DNA of 64,000 nt, taken from contig OY540817.1 of NCBI GenBank assembly GCA_961205875.1, positions 21,859,001-21,923,000 on the forward strand. Direction: 5' to 3'. Position 1 is the stretch's first letter. Every line of letters starts with the position of its first letter. Below, one piece after another: positions 21,948 through 33,567 of the stretch. The notes below the pieces were generated by a model. The model ran no database searches. It was given only the letters and a program-made list of their open reading frames with translations, and was not told the origin of the DNA. Source of the stretch: Sialis fuliginosa (taxonomy: Eukaryota; Arthropoda; Insecta; Megaloptera; Sialidae). A program made the translations under genes and the position numbers.

Positions 21948-22472
21948 TTGCTTCCTCGCAATATCGAAGATACGAGAAGCTTTGTGATCGTTTTAAAACG
22001 AGACAAATAAATTGTTCTCCGATTTCAAAATTTTAAATTGATCTTTCCGTTTCAGGTCAAGATTAAAACTTTTCGCTCCGTGTCTGTCTGTCTGTCGAGT
22101 GAATCCTTGTCACACGCATAACTCCGATATTAATAAATTTAATGCTCTACAAAAAAGATTCTACAAAAAATAAATATTTTGAGATGTCACCCCTCCCCCT
22201 TACACACGATTTTGATGATTTTCAAATGAGACCGTCCTCAAGACAGACCCAACCATCCAACCAAATTTCATTAATATCGGTTCAGTAGTTCATGAGTTAT
22301 GCGTGTGACAGACGGACGGACGGATACACGAACAGACAGACAGACGCGAAACGAAAAGCGTTTGCCTTGACGTGAAACAGATAAATCAATTTATAATTTT
22401 GAAATCGGAGAACATTTTTTTTGTCTCAATCTGAAACGATCACAAAGCTTCTCGTATCTTCGATATTGCGAG
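21948..22472. mobile_element. Family C repeat, head-to-head rearranged copy
   Basis: Begins TTGCTTCCTCGCAATATC (inverted orientation) and ends GATATTGCGAGGAAGC (direct orientation). Two terminal parts of the family are thus joined as a fold-back near 22140. Confidence 0.75.
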
Positions 22473-22479
22473 GAAGCAA

Positions 22480-23241
22480 TCTATATATATATAAAAATGA
22501 ATGTTCGTTTGTGTATGGCTTATAGACTCCGAAATTACTGAACCGATTTCAATGCGGTTTTCACCAATAGTTAGATAATTTTTACGAGCAGTATCGTGGC
22601 TAATAATATTTTATGAAAATCTAAAATTTAACATCAAAAGATGAAAAGGAATCTTTTGCACAGCGTCTTTTGTTTCTATGATGTCAGAGCATAGAACTGT
22701 CATTTATAGAAAAACACAGTAGCTATGGAATATAAGACGCTGAAAACAATTACTATATGTTAATGTCAGTTTGAATCATGATATCTACAAATATATATCT
22801 TTCCACCATGAGTTTGAATGAAAAAATATGCATTGTACAATATAAATAAACGGATTTTTATAAATTACAATCAAGAACTTCCAAGAAAGGTAACCTATTT
22901 ATTTATTTTTGATTTTCATACAAATTCTAAGATAAGACCTGGTGTTTCCTGGGAGAAAATATAATTTTACACGATTTTTTCAATAATTACTGAATGGAAT
23001 TTATTCCGGTTTTCACTAATGGGTAGGTTAAGTTTAGGTGTATAATTTGTGGATATTTTGGGTAAATTTTATGAAGTCGGAAAAAAACAATTCGTGGTGA
23101 ACCGTGTGTTGTTAGCATGTTAGGTGGGCATGTTGGATGAGCATGTTGGGTGGACATGTTGGGTGGGCATGTCGAGTGGGCATGATTACTTTATGTTTAA
23201 TTAAATTAATATGCCGGGGTAACAGCGGGCCAATGCGCTAG
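22480..23241 (+). mobile_element. Non-autonomous Helitron (family E), complete
   Basis: Starts TCTATATATATATAAAAATG after A and ends GCGGGCCAATGCGCTAG before T, fitting Helitron insertion between A and T with 5'-TC and 3'-CTRR. 762 bp. The interior has GGGCATGTTGGGTGGGCATG-like short repeats near 23110-23180. No Rep/helicase. Related pieces: 46436-46733 and 51866-52292. Confidence 0.8.
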
Positions 23242-23282
23242 TATTTTATATATGTATCTTGCATGGCCCCCATCGATCACGC

Positions 23283-23444
23283 TCAAAACAGAAACAAACA
23301 CGCGGGCCGCAGACATCGGTCAATGCTGGCGTCGGGTATTGTCCTGACCAAATTGAGCGGCGCCGTAACCGAGTGGTTGTCGAATGAGCCGTCCGAGGCG
23401 CTGATGTAGGCGCATTTTTCTCTCCGCAAATCGTCCGGAACGAA
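23283..23444 (-). CDS. Possible terminal exon or TE coding fragment, function unknown
   Basis: The 300 bp between two Helitrons (23242-23541) is much richer in GC than its surroundings. On the minus strand a good acceptor (TACATATAATCCAG) is followed by 53 sense codons and a stop, with mostly G or C at third positions: FVPDDLRREKCAYISASDGS..., ending in a Cys/Phe/Leu-rich tail. The frame is also open upstream of the acceptor to near 23536, without a Met. The plus strand has a 48-codon ATG frame at 23263-23409, so the strand is uncertain. I recognise no family. It could be a genuine exon, a fragment of a transposable element, or non-coding GC-rich DNA. Confidence 0.2.
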   Translation of the reverse strand, partial: FVPDDLRREKCAYISASDGSFDNHSVTAPLNLVRTIPDASIDRCLRPACLFLF

Positions 23445-23541
23445 CTGGATTATATGTACATTATGATGACACGAACATTTCTGTTTACGAGATCCTATAA
23501 GTATATTCGTCCGTCCGTAACACGAAATTTATTAAACCTTA

Positions 23542-24359
23542 TCCTTAATATATACATATATAAAGCTCAACGTCTCTCTGTTTGTCTGTCTGTCCGTTAG
23601 TGCGGTTATAATACAATTAATTCGTAGATATGTTCTCTGGCCAGGTTATAGGATATATTTTGTTACGTCAGGTAACATAAGAAATAAGCAGTGACGATAA
23701 TAGTAAATCAGATCGGAAAAAATTTTGCCGCCTGCGCGTTCTTTGCAATCTGCTGTCTAAACCGTTCAATATTGAACAATATAATGCAGTAAAGAATTGT
23801 GTAGAATCAAAAGATCTAAAATAAAGTCCGCGATGACACCATATCTACCTTTTATATTTAAGCCACAATGACTGATTTTATGTGACAAAGAAAATTACAA
23901 ATATTTGGGTTCTGTTTACGACCTGTAAAACATTAATCCTTATCAAAATAAATGATTTCATCGTCATAAGTACTTAATCTAGATATAACTTGCTCTTTAC
24001 AGCATCCAATTTGGTCGTATAGTTTATAAAATAACTTTAAATAAGTTACATACGGTAAAATATTATTAATAACGCGCGAACTAAAGACGTGCCACGTCGG
24101 AGCGGGGCAGAGGGAAAGATCACAGGCCGGCATTCTGAATCCCTAGGCTCGGTCGTTGTCTTTTGATCGTCAATTGTTTATTTTGTTTTAAATTTAAACA
24201 GAAGAAAGATTATTTGTACTTTTTGATCTGATTGATAGGTAATTTAGTTGTTGATTAGTTATTTCTATATTACAATAATAACTAACTACTTATATTTTTC
24301 AAAAATCCTAAACAATATTTCCATAGTCCATGCGAGCGAAGCCACGCGAGCACAGCTAG
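23542..24359 (+). mobile_element. Non-autonomous Helitron (family D), complete
   Basis: Starts TCCTTAATATATACATATAT after A and ends GCGAGCACAGCTAG before T. A short GC-rich hairpin (GCGAGCGAAGCCACGCGAG) lies just before the 3' end, as expected of Helitrons. The 5' part has GTCTCTCTGTTTGTCTGTCT. 818 bp. A second complete copy is at 50621-51504. Confidence 0.85.
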
Positions 24360-25690
24360 TTTGAAATATGTACAAGAAAATACCGTTTGAATAAGAACAC
24401 TTGGATTCAATTCTGCACAGAATTAAGCGATCCCTTTTTACATCCTGATCCTAGTGTGCTGTAACAATGACATATCTACATCATTCCGTGCAATCATGTC
24501 ACGTGATCAAATCACGGTGTTGTACAATAGGTAAGTATATAGATATAGACGTATATAGAATTTAAGAAAATGACCATTTTTAATTATTTTTATTTTGACT
24601 TCGAGGTTTTAGGTCATTATATGTCAATAAAATAGTTATATGTGATATAAGATTATTTATTATTATAGACGTTTCGTCATGTTTCAGACTTCATCGGTAT
24701 CTTTTGATAACAATGATACTTTCTCATGGAATTCATTTTGTTAATTTCAATTATGAAATTATGAATTAACAAAATGTACTCCATGAAAAATGTTGTAAAA
24801 TAATCCTATTGTTAAATAGATATAACGTAACAAAATCTCAATGCTACTGTGAAGATATATAAAAAAACTTAAAAAAAATAGAACCGACTTCAAAAAAAAC
24901 CTAAAAACACTGAAAAGTTTATAATATTTAAATTTAGCAGTTTTTGAAGTCAAGTCTTTCTTTAAAAGTGTTTTATTGGCTTGGCACCGACTTCAAAAAT
25001 TGTTTAATTTAATTTTCAATGTTTTACTATAACCGATGTATTAAAACCGGGTGTAAAAGTTCGTGTAGATGGCGCTTTACACCCGACATAACCAATCGGG
25101 TTTAGTTATGCTATTCCTCTTGGTCTACAGGAATAGCATAAGTAAACCGGAATAGAGCAGGAATAAAAACGCATGTAAACTGCATGGACATAATTATATC
25201 TATTTAGCCAACCCCAAAAAATATAAGTATCGGTTTTATTACATCGGTTATAGTAAAACCGGAATAACAGCGCTGTTTAAACGTACTCTATGTCTATATG
25301 GTGTTGCTAGTATGACTTGTTATATAACACTGTTTCCTGAAACAAGTTTAAATTGTTTCAAATCCCTATCCTCCTCTTTCTTCCCCTTTTGTTCTGTTAT
25401 CGCATCCAGCAATGATTTATATCAGTATATATTTTTTTTCATACCAAATGGACAAAGAAATTCACTTTCCTATGATTGCTACGCCCCCCCCCCCCCACAC
25501 ACACACATATAACTATCACGTATGTATGCATCGTAATATTTCATCAAAAGATATAGTTTTTTTTATGTCTTTGAGAATATTCGTCAATGTCTAATAGTTT
25601 TGATTTATGTAAAAGTACAAATAAATTACTACTGGAAAAACGGAGAAACTGTGGTTTCTTAGTCACTTAAACTAAAAATATACACCTTAG
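24360..25690. other. Intergenic DNA with repeat remnants
   Basis: No gene. At 24665-24705 the minus strand carries CCGATGA...ACGAAACGTC, a degenerate ribozyme-like Penelope motif. The 24740-25300 part has TTATAGTAAAACCGG and CCGGTTTA-type short inverted motifs (around 25020-25040 and 25240-25262) that suggest another decayed TIR element. Confidence 0.4.
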
Positions 25691-25702
25691 CCACAATAAA
25701 AC

Positions 25703-25760
25703 AATATCACTCGACACGTGTTTCGACTTCACAAGAAGTCCTCATCAGGAACATAACAGT
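25703..25760 (-). ncRNA. Type I hammerhead ribozyme motif (Penelope-like element type)
   Basis: On the minus strand: CTGATGA, then G and a perfect 6-bp helix II GACTTC-TTGT-GAAGTC, then GAAA. All conserved core positions (CUGAUGA and GAAA) are intact. A very short helix III (C-A with U-G) and a GTC cleavage triplet follow (25713-25715). Sequence on either side (GTTC before the core, GAGTG after GTC) can form a short helix I with G-U pairs. Short helix III hammerheads are typical of Penelope-like retroelements and retrozymes. No reverse transcriptase remains near it. Confidence 0.7.
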
Positions 25761-26010
25761 TCCAGTCTGGTATATTTTGAGACATGTACAATAAACTCTC
25801 CAAATTTTATTTGATTGCTTTTTTTTTAATCTAAAAAAAATCCTCAAAAAAAAGTCTCATTTTCCCAAGTAAACCCTTAAGTGAATTTTTCAAATATCCA
25901 TTGCAATATATGTATGAAAAAAATAGCTTCAATTAACTTACACCCAGAAGTCAAAAATCACATCAAGTTTACCGTGAAAGTCTTAAAAATTTATAGAATT
26001 ATAAATAGAC

Positions 26011-26076
26011 TCTCTCTCTTTCTCTCATTCTCTCTATCTCTCTCTCTATCTCTCTCTTTTTCTCTCTCTTTCTCTC

Positions 26077-26127
<51 letters not shown>

Positions 26128-26375
26128 ATTTCTCTCTCTCTCTTTTTTTTCTCTCCCACTCTCTCCCCTCGTCTCTCTCTTTCTCTCTCTCTTTTTTTTC
26201 TCTCCCTCTCTCTCCCCTCGTCTCTCTCTTTCTCTCTCTCTTTTTCTCTCTACCTCTCTCTCCCCTCGTCTCTCTCTTTCTCTCTTTCTCTCTTTCTCTC
26301 TCCCTCTCTCTTCCCTCGTCTTTCTCTTTCACTCTCTCTCTTTCTTTCTCTCTCTTTCTCTCCCTCTACCAATCC
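26011..26375. repeat. Long CT-rich polypyrimidine tract
   Basis: About 365 bp of TCTC with interspersed TTTCTC and a longer unit CTCTCTCCCCTCGTCTCTCT repeated about every 60 bp at four places. Ser/Leu-rich and Arg/Glu/Lys-rich open frames over it are artefacts. Confidence 0.9.
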
Positions 26376-26902
26376 TTTTTGTTTATTTTTTTTAATTGAA
26401 ATAAAATAATTTCAATTTAGATAAATTACAAACAATCAGACAAATTTGAAGAAAAAAAATAGACAGATTCAATTATTTGTATTACAATTACGTAATGCTC
26501 TAGCACGGACAAAGAAAAAATCAACCCCTGAACTGAATTTATTGGTGTACGCAGAGTGATAAATGAAAATTTAGACAGAGAGATCCGTGAATGATCATTT
26601 GTCTATGTCAAATTAAATTTATCATGAAAACATGCTGTTAGATCAGGGACAAAAGTCAGCAAGGCAGAAAATGTATAGGTACTTCTTACTGGCGTACTTA
26701 CACACGTATCAGAATTAAATGTAAATTAATGTAAAATATGTGAAATGAAAAAACAGTGAAATGCAGAAGTGGCCGTCCAGTTTTCATTGAAATTAAGGCA
26801 GACTTCTCCCATTTGATTATTATAATATTTACATAAATCATTTCTCCATGCACCAAACAAAGACAGATATTTTGAAACTCATTCCAAATTGATTAAGACA
26901 CA

Positions 26903-27187
26903 AGAAATTTAACATGGGGGCAATTAGAAATGTTGTAGTAACCTTTGATCAAATTTAACGATGTGTGATTGGTGTATTTTGAAATGCCGCTTCGAAACTA
27001 ACTGATAAATTTTAAATTAATCAACAGTATTTTGTTTTCAACAATAAAATAAGCATCCTAGATAAAATTATAATTATATTTTTTGGCAGATATAAATTTG
27101 AAAACAAAATACTACTTACTATTTTATTAAATTTTGTGGCGGCATTTCAAAATGCTATTCTAATTGCCCCCATGTTAAATTTCCTAT
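26903..27187. mobile_element. Fold-back MITE with AAATTTAACATGGGGGCAAT termini
   Basis: The left AGAAATTTAACATGGGGGCA and right TGCCCCCATGTTAAATTTCC ends are inverted, as are inner parts (ATTTTGAAATGCCGC / GCGGCATTTCAAAAT). About 285 bp. A single-ended copy is at 55079-55235. Confidence 0.72.
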
Positions 27188-27660
27188 GTCTTATTCAACT
27201 TGGAATACACTGTATATATTTGTGCGATTAAATTATTATTAAATTATTAGAAAAAGATAACCGATGATGTTTGTCTTAATATTTTCGAATTTGTTGTAAG
27301 CGAATATGACCTTTAGAATGGCAGACAACTTCTGAAACCGATAGTGACTATCCTATTACGATTTTCATGTAAAAAGAATGTATTAAATAAAAAATGGGAT
27401 ATTTGTCTCATTTATTTTATTCTATCTTTTATAAGTTTGTCAGATATATGATATAATAAATTAGGAATCACTTACACTGCTCACTGTCAGGGTTACGTAT
27501 AAGAAAGTCCCATAGCTCCCATGGCAGATATTTTTAGATTAAAATAACATAGAAAATAATTTCTCTTAAACATTTTTTTAAATACTGAAAATATGAACAA
27601 TATTCCATATTTTTTACTCACCCTGTATTATAGTAACATATACTATACTTTTTACAACAT
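27172..27660. repeat. Family G repeat, second copy
   Basis: Second copy of the segment at 15601-16135. Includes GATAACCGATGATGTTTGTC, AGGAATCACTTACACTGCTC and CACCCTGTATTATAGTAACA. Some indels separate the two copies. Confidence 0.72.
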
Positions 27661-28349
27661 TTTAGAATATTATCAATAGTGTCAAATACCCTACTAATAT
27701 TCGAAATATTTTAGGTATATAGAGTAAATAAATTTAAATCGTCAATAAATATAATTCTACTTAAACTTTAAAACGACTTTCTTCGACACAGATACGACCA
27801 AAATCCAAAAATATATTACAAAAACTTTAAACATGTGCATTAAAACAAAAAGAAAGTTTTCATGGCAATAAAGAAACTTAAAAAAGATGTAAATGAACAG
27901 AAAGTAACCGAAGCTGTTGAACGCAATAAAAGAAAAAAACGTTGAAAGCTATTTAAAAACGATTTAAGGATCAAAATCTACTGAATTATACGTTCAGATT
28001 GTGATCTCTAAGGGCTTTCATACACTACCGGATCAACTTGAAAACATTTTGAGTTTTATATAAAGCTCGATTAAGCTTTATTTTATTTTATTATACACAA
28101 TAAAACCACGATGTTTGCAAGCTTTCGTATTTCAATGAGTAATTGTATAGGCTTTTCTTGTTATTATCTCGAATGTATTATTCTATTCTTAATAAAGATT
28201 GGCCATAGTCTTTAAGTGGTGGGCGGTAAAAGGGCATCCCTTATATTAATGTGCGTAATTCAGTAAAATTTAAAAATTGTTAATAAAAAAATATATACGA
28301 AGAAATATGGGGAGGTAACCACATGGGTAGAAAAGTTAACTTGGGCCAT
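27661..28349. other. Intergenic DNA, no gene recognised
   Basis: AT-rich. On the minus strand 28070-28150 reads ...GAAATACGAAAGCTTGC... with ATCGTGGTTTTATTGTG, reminiscent of Penelope-like element ends but without an intact ribozyme core. Confidence 0.4.
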
Positions 28350-28724
28350 TTATTACTACGATTTCTGAATATTAATCTAAATACATTTAGTTGTCTTACA
28401 GCGTGATTTGATGACAATCGGCCAATAGGTGTCAAAATGGTGGACATTTAAACTAATTTATTTATTAATTATTATATTATCATAGCAACTGCTTTACATT
28501 GTTTCAAATTTGACGATTCTTTTGTGTCGTAGTACTTATCATTAGCAAGTGTCCATCACTACGTGCTCATTACTGGTTTTACTTTATCCATTACTGGAGA
28601 AAAAACATAAACAAAATAAAAGGCTATAATTTAAAAAAAAACTATGTTTGTTAACTTTAGTAAATTTATTAAATAAAAAGATAGAAGCCCGTCTTAAAGC
28701 GGTCAAAACTGGTGCCAGTACCTT
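28350..28724 (+). mobile_element. Family B MITE, left end missing
   Basis: Enters the family at the ACGATTTCTGAATATTAATC segment and continues to the intact right end CTGGTGCCAGTACCT-TA. Confidence 0.85.
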
Positions 28725-29211
28725 ATATTGAATTCTCACGATTACATACATTTAAGACAACCAAATACAAAATATGAAAATTCCAATAAAATTCCAAGAA
28801 AAATAATAAACTGAAGAGGATTTTCTTAAACGAACAAAAAAAAATCAAGTGGAATAAAACATTTCAAGTTGATTTTCATAATTGAACCATTATCAAAGTT
28901 GAAACACTAATTTCGATTTACTTTACAAATAAAAACTAGAATAAAAGTAAAATTTAGCTCAGAAATCATCTCAAGTAACGGGACAAACATTACACAAACA
29001 TTACAACAAAGAATCTCCCGTTGTTTTGCTGATTCTATAATTTATATTCAAATTTCACTTCCGACAATAAAATCTGCTACCAACTGAATTTAATGTCTCC
29101 TCTAAACTTCATTTTCTGCTATCTATTTTATGCCATTTTTCGCTTCAGTTATATACTTGTAACTATACAGTCGAACATAGCTGTTACGACAACTAACAAA
29201 TCAACAGAGAA

Positions 29212-29640
29212 TAGGCATGAAGCCAGTAACAAAGTATTACTGAAATTATGATTTTAAATAATGAAATAGGTTAAACAGATTCTAAAAAATGTATTTATTT
29301 TTATATTAAAAGCGAGATTAATATAATTTTTGTTAAAATAAAAACAATCCGCCATGTTAGATAAAACACCAGTCAGAGTGGATGACGTCACGGCTAAGTA
29401 AACATCATTTTTATTTGATTAATATCTGCACTGTTTATAAATTATTTTGTGGTTTTAAATTATCAATTTTCACAGTTTTGTGTTACCAAAACTAAAACTG
29501 AGAAACGTTAGCGATGGAACAAGAATTTATTATTGTTGACAGGGAGTGTTTACATAGGCGTGACGTCATAAATGCGCCATGACACCTGCGAGCGTTTTGG
29601 CATCAAATTCAAAATTAGTTTTAAAAGGGTCAATTTAGTT
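29212..29640. mobile_element. Family I repeat, partial second copy
   Basis: Matches 17662-18095 from AGGCATGAAGCCAGTAAC through GATGACGTCACGG to GCGAGCGTTTTGGC. Its other end is replaced by a family B copy starting near 29657. Confidence 0.7.
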
Positions 29641-29656
29641 ATACAGTTTAAATTTA

Positions 29657-30000
29657 ATTTTATTTATGTTTTTTCTTCAGTAATGGATAAAGTAAAACCA
29701 GTGATGGGCATTTGCTAATGATTACAAAATGATAAGTACTACGACACAAAAAATATGTCAAATTTGAAACAATATAAAGCAGTTGCTATATTAATATAAT
29801 AATTAATAAATAAATTATACTAATAATTAGTTTAAATGTCCACCATTTTAACACCTATTGGCCTCATGTGATCAAATCACGCTGTAAGACAGTTAAATGT
29901 ATATAGATTAATATTCAGAAATGGTATTAATCAAATATCAACAAATATTTCTAATTCAATACATTTAATTAAAGAATAGCTGGGGTCATATCCATACCTT
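29657..30000 (-). mobile_element. Family B MITE, partial
   Basis: Starts within the family (TTTTTTCTTCAGTAATGGAT) and ends at GGGGTCATATCCATACCT-TA; the GACTGGTGCCAG part of the terminal repeat is deleted. Confidence 0.82.
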
Positions 30001-30451
30001 ATTCTACTGTATTTGTTTAATTGTGTCACGTTACTTTATAATCGCATGTATATGTCAACAGCACATTCGCTGGAGGTTTATTATGATAGTATTTTTATTA
30101 TAATTTATTCCCTCATACAATGTTTTTACGGCCTCCACTGTGTATTACACCTCTATACATGCATCATCAGATAATATTGTTAGTACAGACAGAGAGAACG
30201 ACAAAGTGAGTGGCTGTTTGTGAGATAGAAACAGAGTATTATCGAAAATAACGAAATTTTATAGTAATTTCATGTTCGCAAAAAAAAAAACATCGCTAGC
30301 TCGTTATTCGTTTTTTTTTTATATTTTTTTTTCAACGTCAAAGAGTAATGTACATTTAAACATTGCTTTCTATTGGGATTTTTATCGAAACTAAATTTTA
30401 TTTTTCAATTGATCTTTATAATTAAATTACCCTATATCGTGCAATTAATAT

Positions 30452-30900
30452 AATGTACTGGCACTAGTTATGGCCGCTATAAGAGCAAGGTTAACTGTTT
30501 TTGTAATTCTCATGAACTCATGTTACTAATAAAACAAGTAACTCTTTATTTAATCAATTTAAGTCCGCAAATATAGTTTGTTTTTTAAATTATAGCCTTT
30601 TATTTTGTTTATATTTTTTCTCCAGTTATGGATAAAGTAAAACCAGTAATGATTACAAAATGATAAGTACTACGACACAAAAGATATAAAAGAAAGAATC
30701 GTCAAATTTGTAACAATGTAAAGCAGTTTTGACACCTATAGGCCGATTGTCATCAAATCACGCTGTAAGACAGTTAAATGTATATAGATTAATATTCAGA
30801 AATGGTATTAATCAAATATCAACAAATATTTCTAAATCAGTACATTTAATTAAAAAATACTCATTACTGGGGTCATATTCAAGACTGGTGCCAGTACCTT
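30452..30900 (-). mobile_element. Family B MITE, both ends present
   Basis: Left ATGTACTGGCACTAGTTATG and right GACTGGTGCCAGTACCT-TA; one internal segment is deleted relative to full copies. Confidence 0.88.
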
Positions 30901-31479
30901 ATTAATAATTTAGTATGAGATAGCTAATTTTCCAATAATATATCCACCGATGAAACTTAATTATAGTGATTGGCAACATTGATTGTTGGCATTGAAACAG
31001 GCAGTCTTTTGTTTTTCATCATTTGTAAATGACAAAGCACAATCAAGTTAGTGTTACCAATCGTGAAAATCCCCTACAGCACTGATGACAAAACCATACA
31101 GGCTCTGTACACTGTACACATTCATTTAAATTTTATACAGCATCCCATTAATGTACACAATATAGCTATGTCATTACATCAATCTCTCATCTCCATCGAT
31201 GGATACAGGAACGTGCTGATGAAATTGTAAGTTGAGTTAATTCACCCCCCTATAAGGTATCATCAAAGCATAACTATCTTCATTCAACCAATCATTGAAA
31301 TGAGTAGGCATTTGTTTTTGAGGTTTACTATCTCCCCTACTCATCTCACCCCCTCCCCCCACCCGTAATTTTATTGCACGGACAACGATTTAAATAAATA
31401 CTATTTTATTTTTGTTTCATTTTTAAGGGTTATACAAGATTTTTAATTGTTATTAAAAAAGTACTTAATTTACAGGCAA
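30901..31479. other. Intergenic DNA, no gene recognised
   Basis: Unique-looking AT-rich sequence with some C-rich runs near 31340-31370. No supported feature. Confidence 0.4.
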
Positions 31480-31777
31480 AATGTGTTACTGAACCGATTT
31501 AGATGGGATTTTCACTGATAGAAAAACATAGAATTAATGTAGTTTTTTGAAGTTATACTTCTTTAGACGCGTTCAGGGTGAAACTGTAGTAATACAACGG
31601 CAACGAATTGCGTTTTATGCTCACCATACAATGAAAACAACATCATGAAATAAGGTTAAGTAGATAATGCAGTTTTCTGTTATGATAGTCGGCAAAAACA
31701 GGTTTTTATTTTTTATTTTTGTCACAGAAGTATAACTTCTAACACCCACTTTTTTTTAAACCGCAGGTAGAAGCTAG
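31480..31777 (+). mobile_element. Helitron 3'-part fragment
   Basis: Contains ACTGAACCGATTTAGATGG and ends CCGCAGGTAGAAGCTAG before T, matching the 3' rule. The 5' TC end is not identified. Confidence 0.5.
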
Positions 31778-31861
31778 TCTTTAATATAAATCGAATGACA
31801 AAAAAATTTATTTTAATTTTATTTTGTCCCAAATGAATTTGAAAGACAAGAACTTAATTGT

Positions 31862-32022
31862 TTTGCTTCCTCGCAATATCGAATCAAAAATGTGATCGTT
31901 TTAAAATAATACTAAAAAATTGTTCTCCAATTTAAAAACTTTAAATTGATCTTTCCGTTTCAGGTCAAGACAAACACTATTCGTTCCGTGTCTGTCTGTC
32001 TGTCCCCTGAATACTAAAACTG
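31862..32022 (-). repeat. Family C terminal fragment
   Basis: TTGCTTCCTCGCAATATC followed by the CGTTCCGTGTCTGTCTGTCT tract, then truncated. Confidence 0.75.
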
Positions 32023-32024
32023 TA

Positions 32025-32234
32025 TAAAAATGAATTAAATTATTATGTAATCTTTTAAAAATTGTATACGTAAATTTTGTGGCAATAAATATTTGATATT
32101 CCGAATTTTAGTATTTAAATATATTAAACTTGATAGAAAAAGATAACCGATGATGTTTGTCTTTAAATTTGGAATCTGTTGTAAGCGATTCTAGCCTTTA
32201 GGGTGCCAGACGAGTTCTGCAAGCGACTGTACGT
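32025..32234. mobile_element. Half of the mariner-type MITE (TIR CAGTCGCTTG)
   Basis: Contains TTGATATTCCGAATTTTAG and GGAATCTGTTGTAAGCGATT as in 19828-20207 (inverted) and ends GCAAGCGACTG-TA. The opposite end is lost. Confidence 0.65.
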
Positions 32235-32633
32235 ATGATTATTGTTCACTCCTGATTTAGCCTAATCATTCGTAATGACAGTTGTAAATAGTGGTATATT
32301 GTATAGTATACAAAAGATAAAATAGAATTTATTCACAGCGTTGCTACCTCCCCCCATCCTCACCCCAACCCCCCCCCCCCCCATTTTCCCATCCAACTTT
32401 ATGTCGATAATAACTCTCTGACGTTGACGGGAAGCTGATGCCAATTCTTTATTGTCAACAGGAAAATTGTGAAAATTTTTTATTTGATGAGTTTATCATA
32501 CAATGAAGAAAAATAACGGCGCAAGGCATACTTGATATTATTATTATTATTAAATTATATCAGGGGTTCTCAAACTTAAATGTCACATTACGTGGGTAAT
32601 ATTTTGACGGAGAACTACGTTTTTCTCGACGTA

Positions 32634-33567
32634 ACTAGGGGGTAGCGCCTAGAGCATTAATTTACACGCTGTATTATAAAACTATAATACCTCTACGTCT
32701 TATTTTCTTGTATTTTAGTCGATATTTCTATGACGAGTTGAAGTTCAGTGCAGGAAATTTCACTAAAAAATTTCGAATTTTCGATTTCGTTATAAGTATG
32801 TTTATTATATAGAAAATGACGTGAAAAGTTGTTTGTTTCAAACCGCAGGTCTGTATCTCAAACCGTTCTCGAGATATAGCCTCTCAAAGTTTTAGTTTTT
32901 TCAAATTTTTGGAGAAAAAAGGCCATAACTTCTGAACGTGTAGTCGGAATTGATTTTAGTTGACGGATTTGGAATCAGCGTGTCAATCTATATAATGACA
33001 TGTATAATACCTTAAAACTCGGAAAAAAAAATTTCGCGAAAAATCGAAAAAATTCAAAGGGGTATACCTTAAAAAAATGTCGATTTTTGACGAATTTTTT
33101 TTTGTCGAATTTTAAAGTATTATACATGTCATTATATAGATTTTGACACGCTGATTTCAAATCCGTCAACTAAATTCAATTCTGACCACTCGTTCAAAAG
33201 TTATGGCCTTTTTTCTCCAAAAATTTGAAAAAACTAAAACTTTGAGAGGCTATATCTCAAGAACGGTTTGAGATACAGACCTGCGGTTTGAAACAAACAA
33301 CTTTTCACGTCATTTTCTATACAATAAACATACTTTTAACGAAATCAAAAATTCTAAATTTTTTAGTGAAATTTCCTTCAACTATATCGACTAAAATACA
33401 AGAAAATAAGACGTAGAATCATTTAGTTACTATATAAATATATAAGAATTTATTTAAAAAAGTAAAAACTTGAACTTAAGGTGTTTCATAACTAGTTTTT
33501 TTGTTAATAGGAGGGGGAGGATTGACAAAATATGCTTCCCTTATAAAAAATTTCTCGCCTCGCCACT
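32634..33567. mobile_element. Family A element, complete palindromic core with flanks
   Basis: Core 32692-33417 is bounded by TCTACGTCTTATTTTCTTG and its complement; the left flank is ACTATAATACC and the right flank ends TCTCGCCTCGCCACTG. The centre is near 33060. The mirror-image segments carrying CGTTCTCGAGATATAGCC and its complement show only a few mismatches. Confidence 0.78.

Noticed and set aside
25881..26399. 172-codon Ser/Leu-rich open frame
   Set aside because: It is the translation of the CT tract; the opposite strand gives an Arg/Glu repeat.
27874..27957. 27-codon Lys-rich ATG frame (MAIKKLKKDVNEQKVTEAVE)
   Set aside because: Too short and without context or relatives to support it.
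30150..30185. CTGATGATGCATG on the minus strand, considered as a hammerhead
   Set aside because: No GAAA box and no helix II at the right distance.
31205..31230. CTGATGAAATTG on the plus strand, considered as a hammerhead
   Set aside because: The rest of the core is missing.
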